Part shown: in pieces, positions 40,541 to 50,535 of the stretch
How positions within the stretch are numbered: the stretch's first letter is position 1
Layout of the letters: each line of letters opens with the position of its first letter
Position numbers and translations under genes: made by a program
Assembly (NCBI GenBank): GCA_963848175.1
Contig: CAWKCO010000006.1
Span: 372,001 to 436,000, forward strand
Origin: JAMZMI01 sp963848175
Lineage (GTDB): Bacteria > Bacteroidota > Bacteroidia > Cytophagales > Cyclobacteriaceae
Reading direction: 5' to 3'
Length of the DNA stretch: 64,000 bases
The notes under the pieces: model-generated
What the model was told of the DNA's origin: nothing
Seen by the model: the letters and a program-made list of their open reading frames with translations, nothing else
Database searches by the model: none

Positions 40541-42446
40541 TTACTGTACCATGTTGGAAGCAAGCCGCACCAGCTGGATAAACTCACTACGGTAACCATA
40601 TTCATCTGCACCCTTGCTCGCTCTGGCCATCGCAATGACATTGCTATAAGTCAGTGTTCCTTTAAACTCCGAATCTCGTAGCAGCATTCCGAAACCAGCT
40701 ACGGCAGCAGACCACTGGATGTTAGGGTCATTTTTTACTTGATCTTTTTCCAAGAGCACTTTAGTGATGAGCTTGCTCTTCGTGCCTTGAGGTTCTTTGT
40801 ATCTAAATTTTACCGTTAGTAGCTCATCTGTGGAGGAGGCCTCTGCGTTTACTTTTGTTTCGATCTGCTTTTGGTATTTCAATGGATCCACGCTCATGGA
40901 AAACTCACTTTTTACACCTACTGGAATGATTTCATAAAGAGCCGTCACGGTATGTCCGCTACCTAGTTCTCCAGCATCTTTTTTGTCATTGTTGAAATCT
41001 TCATCATTCAGCTTTCGGTTTTCATACCCAATCAGTCTGTATGCTTGCACTTTGGCTGGGTTGAATTCTACTTGTATTTTCACGTCTTTGGCAATGGTAA
41101 AAAGTGTGCCGCCAAACTCCGTCACCAGCACCTTTTTGGCTTCCTGCATATTATCAATATATGCGTAGTTTCCATTACCCTTATCAGCCAATAATTCCAT
41201 TTTGGAGTCTTTGTAGTTGCCCATGCCAAAACCTAAAACCGTCAGGAAAATGCCCTCATCTCGTTTTTCCTCGATCAGTTTTTCCATTTCTTTATTGCTG
41301 GAGGCTCCCACATTGAAATCTCCATCTGTTGCCAGAATTACCCGATTGTTTCCACCTTCTACAAACTGTTTTTTGGCAATGTGGTAGGCTAAATTGATTC
41401 CGGCTCCTCCTGCTGTGGAGCCTCCCGCCTGAAGGTTATCCAAAGCCTCAATGATGGCAAGTTTGTCATCTCCGTTGGTAGGCGGTAATACTAGCCCTGC
41501 TGCCCCTGCATATACCACGATGGATACTTTGTCTTTGCTGCGCATTTCATTCACGAGCATTTTGAGGGAAGCTTTCAACAGGGGCAGTTTATTGGCATCA
41601 CTCATAGAACCAGACACGTCAAGCAGAAAGACTAAGTTGGCAGCTGGCAGTTCTTCGCTGGCTATTTTTTTCCCTTGTAAACCTATTTGCACCAACTGAT
41701 GTTTTTCATTCCACGGAGCAGCCATGTAGTTGGTGGTGATGGAAAATGGGTCTTCACTTTTAGGCTGAGGATAGTCATAAGTGAAATAGTTGATCATTTC
41801 TTCTATGCGCACGGCATCTACAGGAGGCTTTTGCCCACTATTGAGAAAGCGGCGCATGTTGCTGTAGGAGGCAGCATCGACATCTATCGAAAAAGTAGAT
41901 AGCGGCTTGTCGATAGGTCTGAAGAAATTTGTTTTCCTCGACTCCTTCATAATCTTCTCCTTGCCATTGAGGTGGAGCATAATCATAGCTGTCCATGGGC
42001 ACAGAGATGGCTCTGGAAACTGCCCCAGTAGCATTGAGTCTGCTTCTTACTTCCGCTTCTGCACGAGGTTTGGATCGTTTGGTTGAGGAGACGGATCCCG
42101 TGACAGATTTCATTTCTGTCGTGCTATAGCCAGTCACTACGATTTCATCTAAGGACTGTACATCCATTTCAAGTACAACGTCTATTTGTCGTCTTGAGCC
42201 CACGGTCACTTCTTTGGTGAGATAACCAATAAATGAATATTCAAGGATGCTGCTTTCACTGCTTACAGTGATGGAGTAAAAGCCATCGACATCCGTGACT
42301 GTGCCATTAGTAGTTTCTTTTTCATTGACAGTTGCACCGGGAAGTACATCGCCAGATGAGTCATAGATAGTCCCTGAAATGATGATTACAGGTTTTTGGG
42401 AAGTAATGATCCCAAGGAGAGCGAATAATAAAATAAATCTTTGCAT
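40541..42446 (-). CDS. vWA-domain protein with carboxypeptidase-regulatory-like N-terminus (one frameshift as sequenced)
   Basis: The start MQRFILLFALLGIITSQ is a signal peptide. A CarboxypepD_reg-like domain follows (GTIYDSSGDVLPGATVNEKE, SSILEYSFIGYLTKEV, SLDEIVVTGYS), the module usually seen at the front of TonB receptors. The frame shifts near 41925 (one T missing) and continues FRPIDKPLSTFSIDVDAASYSN, then the vWA domain with the MIDAS motif DVSGSMSD and later TDGDFNVG, and a DUF3520-type C-terminus. Joined length is about 635. It probably acts in the periplasm or outer membrane as a metal-dependent binding protein. It is next to pbpC. Confidence 0.85.
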
Positions 42447-42775
42447 ATCGGTATCGTTTTGTTTCGTACCGTTGAGATGCAGGAAATTTTAGGATTCCAT
42501 AAACTTTTTTTATCCGAGCGCACATTTTTCATACTTTCTTACGTCTAGAGAAGCATGAAACATGTGTGCGCCGGCTTTCCTACAGCTCAGAAAGTAGGAA
42601 ACATTGGTGTTTTAAATTATTTTGAGAGTAGGATTTATAAACCGAGTGTATTTTTAGAACTTTTTATATTGACAGAAGGGTCTGACCTGCCTTGATAATT
42701 GATTTTAGTAATAATTTGCTGCTTTACAAATCAGTAAGTGCCGAGAGTTTGTTATTTTGTAAAAAAGTTGAAAAC
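42447..42775. other. Spacer with imperfect inverted repeat
   Basis: Between the vWA gene and hicB, GCGCACATTTTTCAT (42518-42532) is mirrored by ATGAAACATGTGTGCGC (42555-42571), an imperfect inverted repeat. Nothing else is supported in this divergent intergenic stretch. Confidence 0.4.
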
Positions 42776-42979
42776 ATGACCGAGATTATTTTTATCGTAG
42801 AAGAATCTTTAGAAGGCGGTTTCGAAGCAAAAGCACTAGGTGAATCTATATTCACCGATGGCGATACCATGGATGAATTGAAACAAAATATCAAAGATGC
42901 TATCCAATGTCACTTTGCTGAAAATGCTCCGAAAATGGTTCGGCTTCACTATGTTCGTGAAGAAGTATTTGCGGCATGA
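42776..42979 (+). CDS. hicB: HicB-like antitoxin (short form)
   Basis: This 67-aa protein begins MTEIIFIVEESLEGGFEAKAL and has the partial RNase H-like HicB fold (FTDGDTMDELKQNIKDAIQCHF). There is no C-terminal HTH or RHH, so it is the short form. The ATG at 42776 is preferred over an in-frame start at 42692. It overlaps hicA by four bases (ATGA). Short HicB proteins of this type have sometimes been labelled as dehydrogenase subunits in databases, which is a misnomer. Confidence 0.82.
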   Translation: MTEIIFIVEESLEGGFEAKALGESIFTDGDTMDELKQNIKDAIQCHFAENAPKMVRLHYVREEVFAA

Positions 42980-43221
42980 GTTTGCCTCGCAATCTAACCG
43001 GAATCGAGTTAATCAAATTGCTAACAAAGCTAGGTTATGAACCAACACGTCAGTCTGGAAGTCATATCCGGCTCACAACCTCCAAAAATGGTGTTCATCA
43101 TATTACCGTTCCGAATCATAAGCCTGTCAAACTTGGTACACTTTCAGGTATTATTAAAGATGTGGGTGAGCATTTCTCGATGAGCAAAGATGAGGTTTGG
43201 TCATTCTTAAAAGAAAAATAG
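42976..43221 (+). CDS. hicA: HicA toxin (mRNA interferase)
   Basis: This 81-aa protein has a dsRBD-like fold with the catalytic histidine in RQSGSHIRL (about residues 26-34), preceded by IKLLTKLGYEPT and followed by HITVPNHKPVKLGTLSGIIKD, all standard for HicA/YcfA. HicA cleaves RNA and is bound by HicB. The four-base overlap with hicB is normal for the pair. Confidence 0.9.
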   Translation: MSLPRNLTGIELIKLLTKLGYEPTRQSGSHIRLTTSKNGVHHITVPNHKPVKLGTLSGIIKDVGEHFSMSKDEVWSFLKEK

Positions 43222-43384
43222 CATTGGCATAGCCTCTACTTCTATGTTTATATAAAGTCCATTTGATAATTACACAAACATTGGCTGTTTGATGCTTATT
43301 ATCAGATAGTTACAAAAATTTCTCGTGTAAAAGGCTCATAGCCTCTATGTAAAATCTCTGGCCAATCAAACCTAGTAACTAAAG

Positions 43385-45478
43385 TTAACTCACCCTACTC
43401 CAATTCACCTGAGTCTTGCTTTGAGCATCCACCTGTCGTTTGATCAGTTGGTTTTGCAGCGCACTGAGGTCAGGGTCGTTATTGAGCACTTCGGTAGCTA
43501 CTGACCTTGCCAATTTCAGGATTTCGCCATCTGTACCTAAGTCTGATATTTTCAAATCCATGATACCGCTTTGCTGTGTGCCCATCAGATCGCCAGGTCC
43601 ACGCAGCTGCAAATCCACTTCTGAGATCACAAAACCATCCGTGGTGTCCACCATCGTTTTGATGCGGGCTTTGCCATCATTTGTGAGCTTATCTCCCGTC
43701 ATCAAAATGCAATGCGACTGCTCTGCGCCTCGCCCCACTCGCCCGCGCAGCTGGTGCAATTGCGAAAGTCCAAAACGTTCGGCATTTTCTATCACCATGA
43801 TTGAAGCGTTGGGCACATTTACCCCCACTTCAATAACCGTAGTAGCCACCATGATTTTGGTTTCTCCCTTCACAAAGCGCGCCATCTCCCAGTCTTTGTC
43901 TTCCGCTTTCATTTTGCCATGTACGATGGACAAAGGGTAATTAGGAAAACGCCGAGAAATACTCTCATAGCCATCCATCAAGTCTTTATAATCGAGCGTG
44001 GAAGACTCTTCAATCAGCGGATAGACAATGTATACCTGCCGTCCTTTTTCTACTTCCTTTTCTATGAAACCAAACATTTTCAGTCTGTGCGTGTCCCGCA
44101 TGTGATATGTTTTGATGGGTTTTCGCCCAGCCGGCATTTCGTCAATTACCGAAATATCCAGATCGCCGTAGAGCGTCATTGCAAGCGTTCTCGGGATGGG
44201 AGTAGCCGTCATCACGAGCACATGCGGGTGTTTTCCTTTGTTTTTGTTCCAAAGCTTGGCTCGCTGCGCCACACCAAACCGATGTTGTTCATCGATGATA
44301 GCCAGACCCAGCGTTTTGAATTTTACTTTGTCCTCTATGAGCGCATGTGTGCCCACTATGATTTGAATCTCTCCAGACTCCAAGCCTTCATGGATCACTT
44401 TCCGTTCGGCCTTTTTGCTAGAGCCTGTCAGCTTTGCAATTTTGATTCCGATAGCTTCAGCCTGCTCTTTCAATCCTTTGTAATGCTGATCTGCCAAAAT
44501 CTCTGTGGGTGCCATAAACGCACACTGCGTTTCATTGCTAATGGCTATAAGCATACACAGGAAGGCCACCATCGTCTTGCCACTTCCTACATCGCCCTGC
44601 ACGAGCCTGTTCATCTGCTTTCCCGAACGGAAATCACCATAAATCTCCTTGACCACACGCTTCTGCGCACCCGTAAGCTCGAAGGGCAAATGATCTGCAT
44701 AAAATGCATTCAGCAAATCACTATTGGTAAACTGAATACCCGGAAAAGTATTGACCCGAGCAATTTTCAATTTGATCAACCGAAGCTGGATATAGAAAAG
44801 CTCTTCGAATTTGAGTCGATAACGCGCATGCTGTAGCGCACGGTTGTCTCGCGGAAAATGAATCCCGATCAACGCCGTTTTCTTGTCTATCAATCGGTAT
44901 TGCTGGATCATTTCCTGAGGCAAAGTTTCATTGATATGGTTGACCGCCTCAGTGAGCAACGACTTCATCATCTGCATGATCGCCTTGCTATCAATGAATT
45001 TGCGTTTGAGTTTTTCACTCGTATGATAGACCGGACGAAGAAAAGCGGCTTTTTTGCTGCTCTCGGTAAGTAAGTCAAGTTCAGGGTGTGCAATGTTGAA
45101 AACCGCGCCAAACCGCGCAGGCTTTCCAAAAGCCACATAATCCACACCCATTCGGAGTTTACTCTGAATCCACTTGGCTCCCTGAAACCATACGAGCTCC
45201 ATCACTCCCGTATCATCTACAAACTGCCCAACCAAACGCTGCTTGTTGCCAGCACCCACCATTTGCACACTTCTTAGCTTTCCAATGATCTGCACGAAAG
45301 GCAGGTTTTCATCTATCTGATTGATTTTGTAAAATTTGGTGCGGTCTTCATATCGGAAAGGGAAGTTTTCGATGAGATCCGCAAAAGTGAAAATATTCAG
45401 TTCTTTCTTCAGAAGTTCTGCGCGCTGCGGCCCTACTCCTTTGAGGAATTCTATACTTCGTTCGAAAAATCCTGACAT
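43385..45478 (-). CDS. recG: ATP-dependent DNA helicase RecG
   Basis: RecG remodels stalled replication forks and Holliday junctions. The 697-aa protein has the N-terminal wedge/OB domain (FADLIENFPFRYEDRTKF, VQIIGKLRSVQMVG), then helicase motif I GDVGSGKTMVAF, motif Ia MAPTEILADQH, motif II DEQH (IIDEQHRFGV), motif III MTATPIPRT, and the C-terminal GRVGRG motif VI. Length and start are normal, and there is no frame break here. It stands alone. Confidence 0.97.
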   Translation of the reverse strand: MSGFFERSIEFLKGVGPQRAELLKKELNIFTFADLIENFPFRYEDRTKFYKINQIDENLPFVQIIGKLRSVQMVGAGNKQRLVGQFVDDTGVMELVWFQGAKWIQSKLRMGVDYVAFGKPARFGAVFNIAHPELDLLTESSKKAAFLRPVYHTSEKLKRKFIDSKAIMQMMKSLLTEAVNHINETLPQEMIQQYRLIDKKTALIGIHFPRDNRALQHARYRLKFEELFYIQLRLIKLKIARVNTFPGIQFTNSDLLNAFYADHLPFELTGAQKRVVKEIYGDFRSGKQMNRLVQGDVGSGKTMVAFLCMLIAISNETQCAFMAPTEILADQHYKGLKEQAEAIGIKIAKLTGSSKKAERKVIHEGLESGEIQIIVGTHALIEDKVKFKTLGLAIIDEQHRFGVAQRAKLWNKNKGKHPHVLVMTATPIPRTLAMTLYGDLDISVIDEMPAGRKPIKTYHMRDTHRLKMFGFIEKEVEKGRQVYIVYPLIEESSTLDYKDLMDGYESISRRFPNYPLSIVHGKMKAEDKDWEMARFVKGETKIMVATTVIEVGVNVPNASIMVIENAERFGLSQLHQLRGRVGRGAEQSHCILMTGDKLTNDGKARIKTMVDTTDGFVISEVDLQLRGPGDLMGTQQSGIMDLKISDLGTDGEILKLARSVATEVLNNDPDLSALQNQLIKRQVDAQSKTQVNWSRVS

Positions 45479-45667
45479 GTCATCTCAAATAAACAATAAG
45501 CTAAGTTAAACGACCAATTTGTGAGGAAAAAAGGTTTTTCATTTTCACACATCTATACATGCTATGTATCGTATACCTTAGAGCGTATCAATTATGAAAA
45601 TAGCACTATAATGAGTTTTATTTTTCAAATTAAGTAGCGGAACAGATATATTATTAAATTTATACTT

Positions 45668-46741
45668 ATGGAATTCGATTGGATAGATCAAATTGGCAAT
45701 ATGTCGTTCCCGATATTCAGGCTAGCTTCTGGAGTATTGGCCGCCATAATTTGCGTCTGGTTCGTGCGCATTTCTCTTCGTGCTGCTATTAAAAAAACAC
45801 AGTCTAGCTTATTAATTGCATTAAAGAAACACGGCGCGAAAGCTTTCAATCTATTTGTGCCTCTCCTTTTTATTTTCATTGCCTTAAGGAGTGGTGAGCC
45901 ATTGGCAGATGCATGGTATGTCGTCTCCAAAGTACTCCTAATTCTTAGTTCGAGTTTCCTTTTGATCAAATCTATTTCTGTGGCCGAGGAGATCATTTTA
46001 GAGCAATACGATCTCAACACAGAAGACAACCGTGATGCACGGAAGATTATCACCCAATTGGTTTTTATCAAAAAAGCAGCCATTGTCATGATCGTATTGA
46101 TGACGCTTGGAGTCTTGCTGTTGAGCTTCGAAGCAGGTAGAAAATACGGTGCGGGCTTGCTTACCTCCGCCGGAGTGGCCAGTATTATTATTGGTTTTGC
46201 TGCGCAAAAGTCCATCGCCAACTTTTTAGCAGGAATTCAAATTGCCTTCACTCAGCCCATCAAAATAGACGATGCTGTACTCGTGGAAAACGAATGGGGC
46301 TGGATAGAGGAAATTAACCTGACTTATGTAGTGGTGCGCCTGTGGGATTGGAGGAGGCTAGTACTGCCCATTACCTATTTCATAGAAAAACCCTTTCAAA
46401 ACTGGACTAGAAATAAAGGGGAGTTGATTGGTGCTGTCTATTGGCATTTGGACTACCGTGCTCCAATTGAAAAGATTCGTGAGAAACTCACAGAGATCGT
46501 GCAAGCAGACCCGCTTTGGGATGGACAAGTAATCGCCTTGCAGGTAGTTGAAACCCAAGAGTTTACAATAAAGGTGAGGGGTCTGATGTCTGCTAAGACA
46601 AGCCCGACTGCATTTGATTTAAGATGTCACGCACGAGAGCAGATTATTACCTTTTTACAAAAGGAATACCCGGAAAGTCTTCCAACACACAGATTTATTA
46701 TGGAGAATAAAAATGAAAAATTGAACGCTTCGCAAAAATAA
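45668..46741 (+). CDS. MscS-family mechanosensitive channel
   Basis: This 357-aa inner-membrane protein has four hydrophobic helices in the N-terminal half and then the MscS pore helix and beta domain: GLLTSAGVASIIIGFAAQKSIANFLAGIQIAFTQ (in part), IKIDDAVLVENEWGWIEEI, VVVRLWDWRRLVLPITYF. The C-terminal alpha/beta domain ends near FLQKEYPESLPTHRF. MscS-type channels release solutes under osmotic downshift. It is a single gene with no partner. Confidence 0.9.
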   Translation: MEFDWIDQIGNMSFPIFRLASGVLAAIICVWFVRISLRAAIKKTQSSLLIALKKHGAKAFNLFVPLLFIFIALRSGEPLADAWYVVSKVLLILSSSFLLIKSISVAEEIILEQYDLNTEDNRDARKIITQLVFIKKAAIVMIVLMTLGVLLLSFEAGRKYGAGLLTSAGVASIIIGFAAQKSIANFLAGIQIAFTQPIKIDDAVLVENEWGWIEEINLTYVVVRLWDWRRLVLPITYFIEKPFQNWTRNKGELIGAVYWHLDYRAPIEKIREKLTEIVQADPLWDGQVIALQVVETQEFTIKVRGLMSAKTSPTAFDLRCHAREQIITFLQKEYPESLPTHRFIMENKNEKLNASQK

Positions 46742-46903
46742 TATTTGGTGTAATTCCTAATTCGATCTTTAAAAAATCGAAAATCGAAATATTATTTTGA
46801 ATACTTGGTAAATAGGGGGATATTTCTAACCTTGCACTACAATTATCCGTAGGAAGTACTCAAAATAAGAATTCTGAAAACACTTACTCACATATCGTTT
46901 GCC

Positions 46904-47215
46904 TTGTGCTTGCTTTTGTCCCTGAATGGGATAAGTGCGTCAAAAAGGCCAAATGACCCCAATAGGAGCAATAAAACGCCGACAACCCGGGTTAATGAGA
47001 GTGAAACGCCAAAAGCTTCCAATAACACCAAAACAGAATATAATTCCGCAGAACAAGTTAAAACAGAAGAAATAGAAAGTAGTGAGCAAAATGAAAACTC
47101 CTCTACCAACTATAATTCTAGCTGCAAATTCAACTTTTTGTTTTACTTCATTTACAAAATGAAATATGACGAGCAAGAAGAAGTAGACACCAAGGGTTTG
47201 TTCTTCGAATTTTAG
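46904..47215 (+). CDS. Small secreted Asn/Ser-rich protein (uncertain)
   Basis: The frame gives ALCLLLSLNGISASKRP, a signal-peptide-like opening, then a polar stretch rich in N, S, T and E (TPKASNNTKTEYNSAEQVKTEE) and a C-terminal FNFLFYFIYKMKYDEQEE. No ATG is available at the expected place; only a TTG at 46904 or non-standard codons further up (near 46875) could start it. I do not recognise a family. It could be a real small exported protein or a chance frame. Confidence 0.35.
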   Translation: MCLLLSLNGISASKRPNDPNRSNKTPTTRVNESETPKASNNTKTEYNSAEQVKTEEIESSEQNENSSTNYNSSCKFNFLFYFIYKMKYDEQEEVDTKGLFFEF

Positions 47216-47940
47216 ACTTGTTTACTCACGAAAGTCTCGATTTCCTCTAGTGAAATTTTTCCTTCATAATAAGCTTTTCCAAAAATCACTCCGCTCAAAC
47301 CCATGTCCTCCAATTTCTTGATATCGTCCATGTGACGAACGCCCCCACTGGCAAAAATGTGAAGTTCTGGAAAGCGTCGTTTTAGTGATTGATACAAATC
47401 AAAAGAAGGTCCAGACAATAGCCCATCCTTAGAGATGTCTGTAGTTTTCAGGTATTTTAACCCACGATCGTAGAAATATTCTACATGTTCAAATAAATCA
47501 ATTTTTGTATCCTTATTCCATCCACCCACACGCAAAAATCCATCGAGGGTATCAGCGGCCAAAACAATTTTGCCTCGTCCATAAGACATGATCCAATCCG
47601 AAAACAAAGGTTTGTTATAAGCTGCAATGGTAGCGGCCGTTACGCTCTGCGCTCCAGCTTCAAATGCCTTTACCAATGCTCCGTCTGTATGAAGTCCTCC
47701 AGAGAAATTGACTTTAAGGTCGGTATATGAAGTAAGTAGTTCCAGCGTGGGGATGTTTTTAGGCTGTCCTTTGGAGGCTCCATCCAAATCCACGAGGTGA
47801 ATGCGGGTGATGCCATGATCCAAAAAATTCTGAGCCACATCGAGTGGACTGGCAGTATACTGCTTCTCTGTATTAGGATCGCCTTGCGCCAATTTGATGG
47901 TGCGACCGTTTTTTACCGTGATTGAAGGGACTAACCACAT
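47212..47940 (-). CDS. HisA-like TIM-barrel protein lacking the N-terminal catalytic aspartate
   Basis: This 242-aa protein is a HisA/HisF-family TIM barrel: RTIKLAQGDPNTEKQY, RIHLVDLDGASKG, VNFSGGLHTDG, VLAADTLDGFLRVGGW, TTDISKDGLLSGPSFDLY and FASGGVRHMDDI. HisA isomerises ProFAR to PRFAR in histidine synthesis. However, the first strand reads LVPSITVKNG where HisA enzymes have PAIDL, so the N-terminal catalytic Asp is replaced by Thr. The second acidic residue (in AADTLDG) is present. No other his gene is nearby. It is either a HisA with altered chemistry or a paralogue with another substrate. Confidence 0.82.
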   Translation of the reverse strand: MWLVPSITVKNGRTIKLAQGDPNTEKQYTASPLDVAQNFLDHGITRIHLVDLDGASKGQPKNIPTLELLTSYTDLKVNFSGGLHTDGALVKAFEAGAQSVTAATIAAYNKPLFSDWIMSYGRGKIVLAADTLDGFLRVGGWNKDTKIDLFEHVEYFYDRGLKYLKTTDISKDGLLSGPSFDLYQSLKRRFPELHIFASGGVRHMDDIKKLEDMGLSGVIFGKAYYEGKISLEEIETFVSKQV

Positions 47941-48108
47941 TTTGGGGCTTTTTTAAATTGTTTTGTAGCCAAATCGGCTCTTAACAAATATAAGAAACAA
48001 AAAGACAAAAGGCGAAGTAGTCATTATCCCTGATTCCATTTAATTCGGTCGAGCCTTCGAGCTCAAGCTATTTGGCACTATGTCCCTTAGGATTTCAGGC
48101 ACTAGCCC

Positions 48109-48801
48109 TTATTCCACGTGGATGAGCTTGAACCCTTCGCCGTGAACGGTAAGTAGTTTTAGGGATTCTTCTTCTTTAAGAAATTTTCGAAGCTTCGTGA
48201 TATATACATCCATACTGCGGGCATTGAAATACGAATCGTCATTCCAAATCTTCTTTAGTGCCACGGTTCGACTAACTGGCTGGTTTAGGTTTTCTAAAAA
48301 GAGTTTAAAAAGCTCATTTTCTTTAGTCGTAAGTTTCACCTCTCCACTTGGTAGGTTCAGTCTGTTTTCGGAGTATCTGTAGGTGAGTTTCCCGATTTTC
48401 ACCTCTTCAGAAAGACTTCTATCGGCAGTCGTCATGCTACGTTTCAGCACCGCTTTCACACGAAGCATCAGTACCTCCATACTGAAGGGTTTAGTGATGT
48501 AATCATCTGCTCCAATCTGAAAGCCTTCTATCATATCCTCCTTCATTGATTTGGCAGTGAGAAAAATCACAGGCATCTCCGGCTCAATGTCTTTTATTTC
48601 TTTGGCCAGCTCAAACCCATCTTTTTTGGGCATCATCAAGTCTAATATGCACAAATCAAACTTACCTGGCTTGAAGGCGTCCGCCCCAGCTTGTCCGTCT
48701 TTGCAAAGAGTGGTTTCAAACCCTTTGAGGTCGAGGTATTCACTCAGTATTTGTCCCAAGTTGGGATCGTCCTCTGCCAGAAGTATTCTAGGCTTTTCCA
48801 T
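48109..48801 (-). CDS. OmpR/PhoB-family response regulator
   Basis: The ATG at 48801 gives 230 residues. The receiver domain has LAEDDPNLG (acidic pair), the phosphorylated Asp in LCILDLMMPKKDG, the conserved Thr/Lys in FLTAKS and ITKPFS. The C-terminal winged helix (Trans_reg_C) has KENELFKLFLENLNQPVSR and YITKLRKFL. It overlaps the upstream kinase by 14 bases, so the two form one operon. Regulated genes are not evident in the window. Confidence 0.92.
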   Translation of the reverse strand: MEKPRILLAEDDPNLGQILSEYLDLKGFETTLCKDGQAGADAFKPGKFDLCILDLMMPKKDGFELAKEIKDIEPEMPVIFLTAKSMKEDMIEGFQIGADDYITKPFSMEVLMLRVKAVLKRSMTTADRSLSEEVKIGKLTYRYSENRLNLPSGEVKLTTKENELFKLFLENLNQPVSRTVALKKIWNDDSYFNARSMDVYITKLRKFLKEEESLKLLTVHGEGFKLIHVE

Positions 48802-50329
48802 TATATAGTGGTAAAGTGATAATAAACGTACTGCCTCGACCCAATTCACTCTCAACATCAATCGATCCGCCTTGAGCTTCGATCATTGTGCGTACATAAG
48901 CCAAGCCTAGGCCAAAACCTTTCACGTTGTGAACATTGCCAGTATGAACACGATAAAATTTTTGAAATACATGCTTTTGCGCTTCACGCGAAATCCCAAT
49001 TCCATGATCTTGAATGGCTAAATGAACCTTGGTGTTACTATTGTGCGTCCGTACCGTAATCAACGGCGTTTCTGGCGAATATTTATTCGCATTGTCAAGC
49101 AGATTGAGGATGATATTGGTCATGTGCGTTTTGTCTACATACACAGCCGTATTCGGAGCGCCCAATACCGCTTTTACCTGCCCTCCACGAGCTTCAATCT
49201 GAATCATTGTCTTATCCACTGCGGAACGAACCAAATCGTGTAAGTCGAGTACGTCTTCTTTTAAGTTAAAGTCTTTTTTGTCGAGAGCGGCCATTTGGAG
49301 CACACGCTCCACTTGTTCTCCCAGCCTACTGTTTTCTTCGGCAATCATACCCAAATACCGTTCCCTCATACCCGGCAACTGCTGTATCTCTTGGTCGTTC
49401 AGCGCTTCTGCCGCAAGCGAAATGGTAGATATGGGTGTTTTCAGCTCGTGAGTCATGTTGTTGATAAAATCACTTTTCATCTCAGAAAGCTTCTTTTGCC
49501 GCATGATGGTATGGATAGAATAGCCAAAAGTTCCAGCGATAATCAAAATCAAAAACCCCGAACTGGCCATGGTCAGCCACATCTTTTTGAGTAGATATTG
49601 TTCCTTTTCAGGAAAATCTACCACCAGCCAATTCACATCTCCAATGAGGTCATTGGGAAAAAGGCTCGCTTTCAAATCACTGGCTATCAATTGTTCTTTC
49701 GCATCGACATTTGGGAGATGTACAAACCTGCTTTGCATAGGGGAGATCACTCCATATTCGTATTTTATGTCGATTCCTTTCTGCGCAAACGCCCTTTGCA
49801 GCAAGGAGTCAAGTTGCTTCGGGTTGAATCGTGAGTTGATAGATCGGCCATTCGACATCATATTTTCCAAAATCTCAAAAACCATTTCAGATTTTCTACT
49901 CATTTTGGCCACCTGCTCTTCCGCATGTTTGCGCTGTTCGGCTTGGTGCTTTTTTTCCTTTTCTGTGAGCGGTGTAGCTATCTGAAAATCAAACACAATA
50001 TTGAATCCGTCTCCACTGAAAAGCGTATCGGTGATCACTTGCACATTGGGGGCATTAGCACTAGAAAATGGATCTTGAAAGAATGGGTCTAATGCCTGAA
50101 ACTGCTGAAAGGCACTGTTTGAAAACTGAAACTGATTTTGAAAAGCATAAAGCGCCTCTTGCTTTTCAAGCTTATTAGAAACTTTGTGCAGTGCGTCGAT
50201 TACATCCCTGCGAAAATTTTCGTCATTTACACGTACCACGCTATCGATCCAATAAAGCTGAAAGCCAATCAAACCCAACAGCCCCAGCGCCATCACGGCA
50301 ATAATCAATCTTATGGTGTTGCTTTTCAC
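48788..50329 (-). CDS. Membrane sensor histidine kinase
   Basis: This 513-aa kinase partners the response regulator. TM1 is about residues 8-29 (IIAVMALGLLGLIGFQLYW), a long periplasmic sensor region follows, then TM2 about 258-278 (SGFLILIIAGTFGYSI). The HisKA H-box is MTHELKTPISTISLAAEAL, and the HATPase_c domain shows NLLDNANKYSP (N box), DHGIGIS (G1), GFGLGLAYV (G2). The start is a GTG (50327-50329), placing TM1 at the N-terminus as expected. Confidence 0.92.
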   Translation of the reverse strand: MKSNTIRLIIAVMALGLLGLIGFQLYWIDSVVRVNDENFRRDVIDALHKVSNKLEKQEALYAFQNQFQFSNSAFQQFQALDPFFQDPFSSANAPNVQVITDTLFSGDGFNIVFDFQIATPLTEKEKKHQAEQRKHAEEQVAKMSRKSEMVFEILENMMSNGRSINSRFNPKQLDSLLQRAFAQKGIDIKYEYGVISPMQSRFVHLPNVDAKEQLIASDLKASLFPNDLIGDVNWLVVDFPEKEQYLLKKMWLTMASSGFLILIIAGTFGYSIHTIMRQKKLSEMKSDFINNMTHELKTPISTISLAAEALNDQEIQQLPGMRERYLGMIAEENSRLGEQVERVLQMAALDKKDFNLKEDVLDLHDLVRSAVDKTMIQIEARGGQVKAVLGAPNTAVYVDKTHMTNIILNLLDNANKYSPETPLITVRTHNSNTKVHLAIQDHGIGISREAQKHVFQKFYRVHTGNVHNVKGFGLGLAYVRTMIEAQGGSIDVESELGRGSTFIITLPLYNGKA

Positions 50330-50496
50330 AAATCAAATTTACGCTGAAAAAAGCCCTAGGGTGCTGGTTTAACCATTTTTAACAGCCTGAGTAATGTTCC
50401 TTTACCGATTTAAAAGTGGGACCGAATCAAGGGGTCATGACAAATATTCCCATCTTATAGGTCATGAATATTGTGGATTAAGGCCTTATTGTAGTC

Positions 50497-50528
50497 TTGT
50501 TTCTGGCTAAAAAGATCGACTATATTTG
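50497..50528 (+). promoter_or_regulatory. Promoter of tRNA-Val
   Basis: TTG at 50497-50499 and TATATTTG at 50521-50528 (21-base spacer) match the Bacteroidota promoter pattern. The tRNA begins eight bases further. Confidence 0.6.
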
Positions 50529-50535
50529 CTGCAAT

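Noticed and set aside
43440..44836. Long open frames opposite recG (166 and 305 codons)
   Set aside because: They are antisense shadows of an intact, well-conserved recG and have no family resemblance.
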